A stretch of DNA of 28,276 nucleotides. It comes from JBEKYD01 sp049511335. Lineage in GTDB: Bacteria; Acidobacteriota; Terriglobia; Bryobacterales; Bryobacteraceae. The translations under genes were made by a program, and so were the position numbers. The stretch's first letter is position 1; each line of letters begins with the position of its first letter. Under the pieces are notes generated by a model, which worked only from the letters and a program-made list of their open reading frames with translations, was not told where the DNA came from and did not search any database. The stretch spans positions 1 to 28,276 of the forward strand of contig JBEKYD010000063.1 in the NCBI GenBank assembly GCA_049511335.1, in the 5' to 3' direction. Shown piece by piece: positions 24,200-28,276 of the stretch.

Positions 24200-24596
24200 T
24201 CAGACAACGCGACCTCTGGACAGCATCGAGGAGGCACGAGGACCCACCGGGCGTTTTCCGTCAACACGACCCAGCCTAATGTTATCGTTGATGCCGAGAT
24301 ATAAGGCGACCGGATACGGGAGCAGTGAACGTGCGTACGGAGCCAACCTCAAAAGGTTCTCCCGTCGAGCCAATTCGGCCCACCGAGGACCAACAGTTCA
24401 CACCTGGTGCGGACCAAGACTTGTTCGGTGTGTTTGCGCAATTGTTCCACGGCTGCCCATTTGGCGTTGCAACGGTCAGCGGAGCGCGACTCACCTGTAC
24501 TTGTCCCGGGGCTGCGATCGAAACGTGATCTCCTATGTTCAAGTCGATGCCAGTGTCCGCGGACCACGGTGCTTCAGAAGAAACCGGTAGAGACAT
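24200..24596 (-). pseudogene. Frameshifted LecA-like (PA-IL type) jelly-roll domain
   Basis: From ATG 24596 the frame encodes about 104 residues with the pattern I associate with PA-IL/LecA-like sugar-binding domains. A short leader leads to P-W-S-A-D-T-G-I-D-L-N-I-G-D-H-V-S-I, then a loop with two cysteines, then V-G-R-I-G-S-T and F-T-A-P-V-S-G-R-L. The expected next strand, L-Y-L-G-I-N-D-N, is present but in another frame starting at about 24305; one base appears to be inserted. That second frame ends at about 24200 without the usual C-terminal strand. The ATG lies only 7 bp after the kinase stop. It may be a decayed cell-surface domain once coupled to the kinase, or a broken small gene. 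Confidence 0.55.
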
Positions 24597-24603
24597 ATTA
24601 ATC

Positions 24604-26406
24604 CTACCTTAGAACGGCTGCTAGGAACTTGACCGAGCCTGTTGCGCCTTTCGGGCTGAACCAGTTGCCCTCCAGACCGAGGGCGAACACCTGTCCGGTC
24701 CGAAAGGGATATTCAAGGTGAGTTGATGCCCCCTTGCGTACGTCGTGGCTGCCCCTGAGCATGCCCGGCATTGCGCCCTGAGTTGGGATTGGCACGTTGG
24801 ACGGAAACAGATCAAAAGATCCATCCGTGGCGCTGTTGGAGGAAATCTGTATGTCAATTTCGAGGACACCGCCATCCGCGAAGTCCCGCGTGTCGAGGTA
24901 AACGACAGTGTATTTGTGTAGACCTCGGCCCGGCGCGATAATCGTCGCAGCACGCCCGCCAGCGGGAACTGCCGGTGTAAGCCTTATCATCGGCCCTAAT
25001 TGGCCTGCGCGGCTTTCTTCTGGCTCCTGCTCGACCTTGGGAAGGACATTGCGCAAAAAGGAAGTAGCACTTTTGGCTCTAGCATTGACGTCAGTCCCTG
25101 CCTTGAATCGCTCTTGAAAGGCGTTTCTTCCCACTTTGCGATCCTCACGCCGAGGCACCAGTGGTTTACCGCTCTCCACCCGCGGCGCTATAGTCTGATC
25201 GCTCGTGCGACTCGGAGATGGGCTGCCTCGCTCGGTTACTATTCGCCAAGCGACCAAGGCAGCCACAGCCAGCGCAAGGACCAGCGCAGTGAGGCCGAGT
25301 ATTTTCCAAACGGGAACTCTTACCTGTTCGGCCGTGCCGGAGGACGGCTCTGCTACGGACGGCCGAGTATAATCCCAGGCGGTTTGCCGCCTTGCCTCCA
25401 CCTTGGGTCCCACAGCGTGAGGAACCTCCGGCCGCGTCCTCCGTGTCTCCCCGCCAACAAGTGCAGCGCGCACCGATTCACACGCGTTCTGCATTTCACC
25501 CGCCGTCTGGTAGCGCGCCGCGCGGTCCCGTTCGAGCGCGCGCATCACCACACTAGAAACTGGAAGCGGCACGTCGGGTCTGATGTGATGCGGTGGTGCA
25601 GGGTACCACCGCCGTTGGTTCTCCAGTATTGCTTCGTCTGAATCGCCACCAGACGGCGGCCCCCCGGTAAGCATCTCGTACAGAACCAAACCCATTGAGT
25701 AAATATCCGTTCTACCATCCAATGGATCCAGGAGCGCCTGCTCCGGGGAGGCATACCGCGGAGTTCCCAGAAAGAATCCGGTTGTGCCTTGTTGCACCCC
25801 AGTGAAACCAATCCCCGCTTCCTTGCGCACTTTGGCGATTCCAAAATCGATCAATTTGACTGTTTCAACGGTGTCCTTGCCGCGGGCTATCAAGAGATTC
25901 TTCGGGTTAATGTCCCGGTGAATCATGCCGGCATCGTGCGCCGCAGCGAGGCCGGAGCAGGCCTCCGCCACGATACGTAGAGCTTCCTCCAGCCGCATAG
26001 GCCCCGTTCGAAGCAATCGGGCCGCCAAGTCCTCGCCGTCGATAAGCTCCATTGCTAGGAACGGCCGGCCGTCTTCAAGGAAATCGGCGTCCTCCACCCG
26101 AACAACATGGGGATGCTTCAGTCGCCGCAGCACGCGGGCTTCAGCCACGAACGCATGTTGGTCGGCCTCATTGAGAATCTTAAGCGCCATCTCCTCGTCA
26201 TAATGCACGTGGCGGGCGCGGTACACTACCGCCATCCCGCCCCGCGCAATTTCCGAAACGATTTTGTATTTCTTTAGCAAGATGGTGCCAGGCAGAAGGC
26301 TGAGGACAGTTGCATCCCGCGGGCAAAAGACCGTGTCGTCTCCAAAAGAGCGGCGGCAAGTTGGGCAGACTCTCACGAATCGATATTCCAGCTCGGATTC
26401 TAACAT
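24604..26406 (-). CDS. Membrane serine/threonine protein kinase with N-terminal zinc ribbon
   Basis: This 600-residue protein has C-P-T-C at 14-17 and F-C-P-R-D around C28, a zinc-ribbon-like finger. A Hanks-type kinase domain spans about 45-315: G-G-M-A-V-V-Y loop, K75 in M-A-L-K-I-L, H-R-D-I-N-P-K-N with D165, D-F-G at 187-189, and G-T-P-R-Y-A-S-P-E-Q. One membrane helix (about 367-389) leads to an extracytoplasmic region of about 210 residues, basic and linker-like at first, then beta-rich. It would phosphorylate cytoplasmic proteins in response to an outside signal; the substrate is unknown. ATG 26406 is chosen because upstream in-frame sequence is translated repeat DNA (26428-26486). The HRD loop has N where L-K-P is usual for K. 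Confidence 0.9.
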   Translation of the reverse strand: MLESELEYRFVRVCPTCRRSFGDDTVFCPRDATVLSLLPGTILLKKYKIVSEIARGGMAVVYRARHVHYDEEMALKILNEADQHAFVAEARVLRRLKHPHVVRVEDADFLEDGRPFLAMELIDGEDLAARLLRTGPMRLEEALRIVAEACSGLAAAHDAGMIHRDINPKNLLIARGKDTVETVKLIDFGIAKVRKEAGIGFTGVQQGTTGFFLGTPRYASPEQALLDPLDGRTDIYSMGLVLYEMLTGGPPSGGDSDEAILENQRRWYPAPPHHIRPDVPLPVSSVVMRALERDRAARYQTAGEMQNACESVRAALVGGETRRTRPEVPHAVGPKVEARRQTAWDYTRPSVAEPSSGTAEQVRVPVWKILGLTALVLALAVAALVAWRIVTERGSPSPSRTSDQTIAPRVESGKPLVPRREDRKVGRNAFQERFKAGTDVNARAKSATSFLRNVLPKVEQEPEESRAGQLGPMIRLTPAVPAGGRAATIIAPGRGLHKYTVVYLDTRDFADGGVLEIDIQISSNSATDGSFDLFPSNVPIPTQGAMPGMLRGSHDVRKGASTHLEYPFRTGQVFALGLEGNWFSPKGATGSVKFLAAVLR

Positions 26407-26427
26407 TGGGTGGAACCGCCCGGGACA

Positions 26428-26486
26428 GGGCTGAAGTGGACGGGCTGAAGTGGACTCGGGCTGAAGTGGACTCGGGCTGAAGTGAA
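26428..26486. repeat. Four-copy tandem repeat upstream of the kinase
   Basis: Four copies of GGGCTGAAGTGGA start at 26428, 26442, 26458 and 26474, the last ending in GAA. Spacings are 14, 16 and 16 bases. The array lies 22 bp before the kinase start codon, so on the minus strand it would sit in the 5' leader of the kinase message. It is too regular to be chance and too short for CRISPR. It could be a regulator-binding array or simple replication slippage. Confidence 0.85.
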
Positions 26487-26502
26487 CCGTGCGGAACTGC
26501 GC

Positions 26503-26826
26503 GGGACAGACTGAAGCGACACCGAAGCAAATCCTCACTCTGGGACACTCGCCTCCGTCCCAACGCCGATTCTGGGTGGTTGCGCCGATCACGGCGATCC
26601 GCCACCATAGCGACCTTCCCGGCTGCCCCAAGAAAGCCCCGCTGCGGCGCATGAAAGGTGCCCGAACGGCGAAACAGACGCTTCTCGGTTCATTCCGGGC
26701 TGCGCTGGGCGGCATCCAGGCCCAGGCGGGGAGGAAACCAGGCCAGAGCCGGGCGAATTCCCCACCGGGGACACTCGGCTCCGTCCCGCAACGCGGATTT
26801 TCATCGGTGTCGCTTCAGTCTGTCCC
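26503..26826. repeat. Inverted-repeat-framed cassette (about 324 bp)
   Basis: A 32-bp arm at 26503-26534 (starting GGGACAGACTGAAGCGACAC) matches the inverted 26795-26826 with only two mismatches. Just inside, GGGACACTCGCCTCCGTCCC at 26542-26561 and a near-identical block at 26768-26787 occur as direct repeats. The inner 260 bp has no convincing gene, though frames are open across it on both strands. The layout resembles a non-autonomous mobile element or a decayed cassette. No target duplication could be confirmed. It fills most of the 564-bp gap between the kinase and the VOC gene. Confidence 0.75.
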
Positions 26827-26970
26827 GATCCCCCCCTGTCCCGATCTCCCCCCTACGGGCGATGCCAAGCCAGTTCGAGACCTCATGCGCGATCTACAAA
26901 GGGTGAATCGCGGCGAACCTTGAGCGAACCGTTTTCTCCATCCGAATCGAAACTTGTATATAATCCACAC

Positions 26971-27486
26971 ATGCAAGCAATACCCTGGAGCACAGTTGCG
27001 CTCGGCTCGCTGTTGCTCATCTCGGCCCGCTTAAAAGGAGGACAGGAAGTGCAATCTCCGCAACCTGAAAAGTCGAAGCCGCCCGTCAAAATGGAGCAGC
27101 GCGGGCGCATCCTTGGAATCGGCGGTGTCTTCTTCAAATCCGCTAATCGTGATCAGATGCGCGAATGGTATTCGAAGCATCTTGGACTCGCTGACAAAGG
27201 CCAAGGCGTGATGCTTCCGTGGCGCGAACACGACGACCCGCAAAAGGAACACGTTACAGTTTGGACTGTTTTTCCCACCTCCACTAAGTATTTCGATCCC
27301 AGCCCCGCACCGTTCATGATCAACTACATCGTGGACGATCTGGATGCTTTGCTCGACCGCTTAAAACAAGAGGGAGTAAAGATTGACGACAAACGAATGG
27401 ATGAATCCTACGGTCGCTTTGCCTGGATCTATGACCTGGATGGGAATAAGATTGAGCTCTGGCAGCCGGCGTCCGCAAAGCCCTAA
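26971..27486 (+). CDS. VOC-superfamily (glyoxalase/bleomycin-resistance-like) protein, probably exported
   Basis: From ATG 26971 the protein has 171 residues. The first 25 or so are hydrophobic (W-S-T-V-A-L-G-S-L-L-L-I-S-A), like a signal peptide. One VOC domain follows, from about residue 41 (M-E-Q-R-G-R-I), with G-G-V-F-F-K-S-A-N-R, W-Y-S-K-H-L-G-L near the start and W-I-Y-D-L-D-G-N-K-I-E-L-W-Q-P at the end, where the glutamate is a typical metal ligand. VOC proteins bind small molecules or do metal-dependent chemistry; the substrate cannot be told. TATAAT at 26959-26964 lies very close to this ATG. If that is the promoter, translation may start later, for example at M41, giving a cytoplasmic protein. 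Confidence 0.75.
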   Translation: MQAIPWSTVALGSLLLISARLKGGQEVQSPQPEKSKPPVKMEQRGRILGIGGVFFKSANRDQMREWYSKHLGLADKGQGVMLPWREHDDPQKEHVTVWTVFPTSTKYFDPSPAPFMINYIVDDLDALLDRLKQEGVKIDDKRMDESYGRFAWIYDLDGNKIELWQPASAKP

Positions 27487-28067
27487 GGGCCTTCCACTGC
27501 ACTGGGAACGCAGACGGAGCATTTCCCGATTTCCCCTAAAGCCGTGATTCCTGGGCGCCGCGCCTGCCCCCGTTTCTTTGCCGAGCCCAAGCCGCCGGGC
27601 GCGAACTGCCTCTCTCAATTCGTCAACCTGACTTCGGTCGATACCCGCATGTAGTTCGGCCTCGGGGACTTACACTCTACGCTCCCCACGCCTCATCGTC
27701 CCACAAGCAGTATCGCCACGCCCGACCCACCGGCGCAAAATCGGGGTGTGCTCCGTCTGTCCCTCATGGGGCCCCCGACCGGCGGCCGGCCAAGGGACTC
27801 TCCCTCCACGCTGATTTCCTCATCGAGATCCGGCCAGTGGATTCCCCCACCGCCCGCAATCGGCCGCGCTCGCGCCGCTCCGCCCCCCGCCGCCTGTTCC
27901 ATCCCAAACGCGGCCCGCCCGTTTTGCCGGTCACAAACTTTCGAAGTATTTTTCGACCTGCCTTACTCCTTCCCTTTCATCGCGCTACAGACATCCCGCC
28001 CCTTCCCGCACCCCGGTCTCTCCACCCTCCCGCGCTATCGTGGAGCCGAGGTTAGGTTCGATTCGAT
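27487..28067. other. C-rich stretch without recognisable gene
   Basis: About 580 bases between the VOC gene and the helix-turn-helix gene carry no protein I can support. Open frames exist on both strands, but their translations are proline/arginine-rich and look like noise from a skewed base composition. The plus strand is strongly pyrimidine-rich, with many CCC and TCCC runs, most clearly from about 27740 to 28050. A GGACTTACACTCTACGCTCCCC block near 27667 resembles, weakly, the direct repeats near 26542 and 26768. It may be a long leader or an old repeat-rich intergenic region. Confidence 0.5.
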
Positions 28068-28276
28068 ATGACAGATTTCGCTTTAGACGATCGCCAGGCC
28101 ACCGTCATTGCCGCTTTGAGCGCCGGCTACTCTCCCGAAAAGGCCGCCGAGTTGGCCGGCGTCAATCCCATGATGATCGCCCTGTGGCGCCGCAATGAGA
28201 TCGCGTTTCAACGCGCTCTGCTCGACACCCACTACGTCCGCGCCATCCAGTTCCGCGAAAAAGCCCTGGCCCTCGC
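28068..28276 (+). CDS. Helix-turn-helix protein, N-terminal part (cut by window edge)
   Basis: ATG 28068 opens a frame of 69 full codons to the window end. It begins M-T-D-F-A-L-D-D-R-Q and has a helix-turn-helix: A-A-L-S-A-G-Y-S-P-E-K-A-A-E-L-A-G-V-N-P followed by L-W-R-R-N-E-I-A-F-Q. The layout resembles a family with many copies in Solibacter-type genomes, and also the DNA-binding ends of some transposases and phage terminase small subunits. It could be a regulator or part of a mobile element. The missing C-terminus would decide. No ribosome site stands out before the ATG. Confidence 0.65.
   Translation, partial: MTDFALDDRQATVIAALSAGYSPEKAAELAGVNPMMIALWRRNEIAFQRALLDTHYVRAIQFREKALAL

Noticed and set aside
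24325..24528. Plus-strand small open frame opposite the LecA-like domain
   Set aside because: The minus-strand translation matches a known domain pattern and the plus-strand one does not.
26428..26486. CRISPR array
   Set aside because: Repeats are 13 bases with 1-3 base gaps, no spacers of proper length and no cas genes in the window.
28050..28066. tRNA T-arm-like GGTTCGATTCG just before the right-edge gene
   Set aside because: No acceptor stem, anticodon arm or CCA context fits around it.

Overview
This window is GC-rich, gene-dense bacterial chromosome. The gene content looks like Acidobacteriota, most like the Bryobacterales/Solibacter group. The reasons are an HtrA of that type, a zinc-ribbon serine/threonine kinase with a C-terminal beta-rich extracytoplasmic domain, a small helix-turn-helix family at the right edge that resembles a multicopy Solibacter family, and many GTG/TTG starts with 4-bp gene overlaps. 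The taxonomy is inference from memory of protein families. No rRNA, tRNA or CRISPR array was seen.

Layout. Positions 1-121 are the end of an IS3-type insertion sequence running off the left edge. It has cut the 3' end off a PD-(D/E)XK + STAND NTPase gene of antiphage type (122-1569, minus). A membrane glycosyltransferase (1740-3134, plus) follows. Next is a restriction-modification operon on the minus strand: vsr mismatch endonuclease, DNA cytosine-5 methyltransferase and a PD-(D/E)XK endonuclease, with a solitary HicB-like antitoxin downstream. Together with the broken STAND gene this makes a small defence island (about 1-6.4 kb).

Positions 6.5-13.25 kb hold a tightly packed minus-strand operon, rfaE2-mfd-surA-yhaM-blaI type. 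Its genes overlap by a few bases or are separated by about 11. A secreted DinB-like protein sits just upstream on the same strand. From 14.2 kb the plus strand carries a strong sigma-70-like promoter, a small two-helix membrane protein and a fucose-isomerase-like protein. After a palindromic repeat come an M20 peptidase, an EamA transporter and an HtrA/Do protease. Two strong hairpins follow htrA, then a YceH/DUF480 protein.

Positions 21.1-23.6 kb hold hypC-hypD-hypE, the cofactor-assembly core for [NiFe] hydrogenase. hypA, hypB, hypF and hydrogenase structural genes are not in the window. A convergent DUF1801 gene overlaps the end of hypE. Positions 24.0-26.9 kb are an eroded region. It has a serine/threonine kinase, a frameshifted LecA-like jelly-roll domain immediately downstream, and upstream a tandem repeat plus a 32-bp inverted-repeat pair framing about 260 bp. 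A secreted or lipid-anchored VOC protein, about 580 bp of C-rich non-coding DNA and a truncated helix-turn-helix gene end the window.

The most interesting points are the IS-disrupted defence gene next to an intact R-M/Vsr operon, a roughly 90-100 bp palindromic element present twice (3149-3237 and 16058-16157), and the repeat-framed cassette upstream of the kinase.
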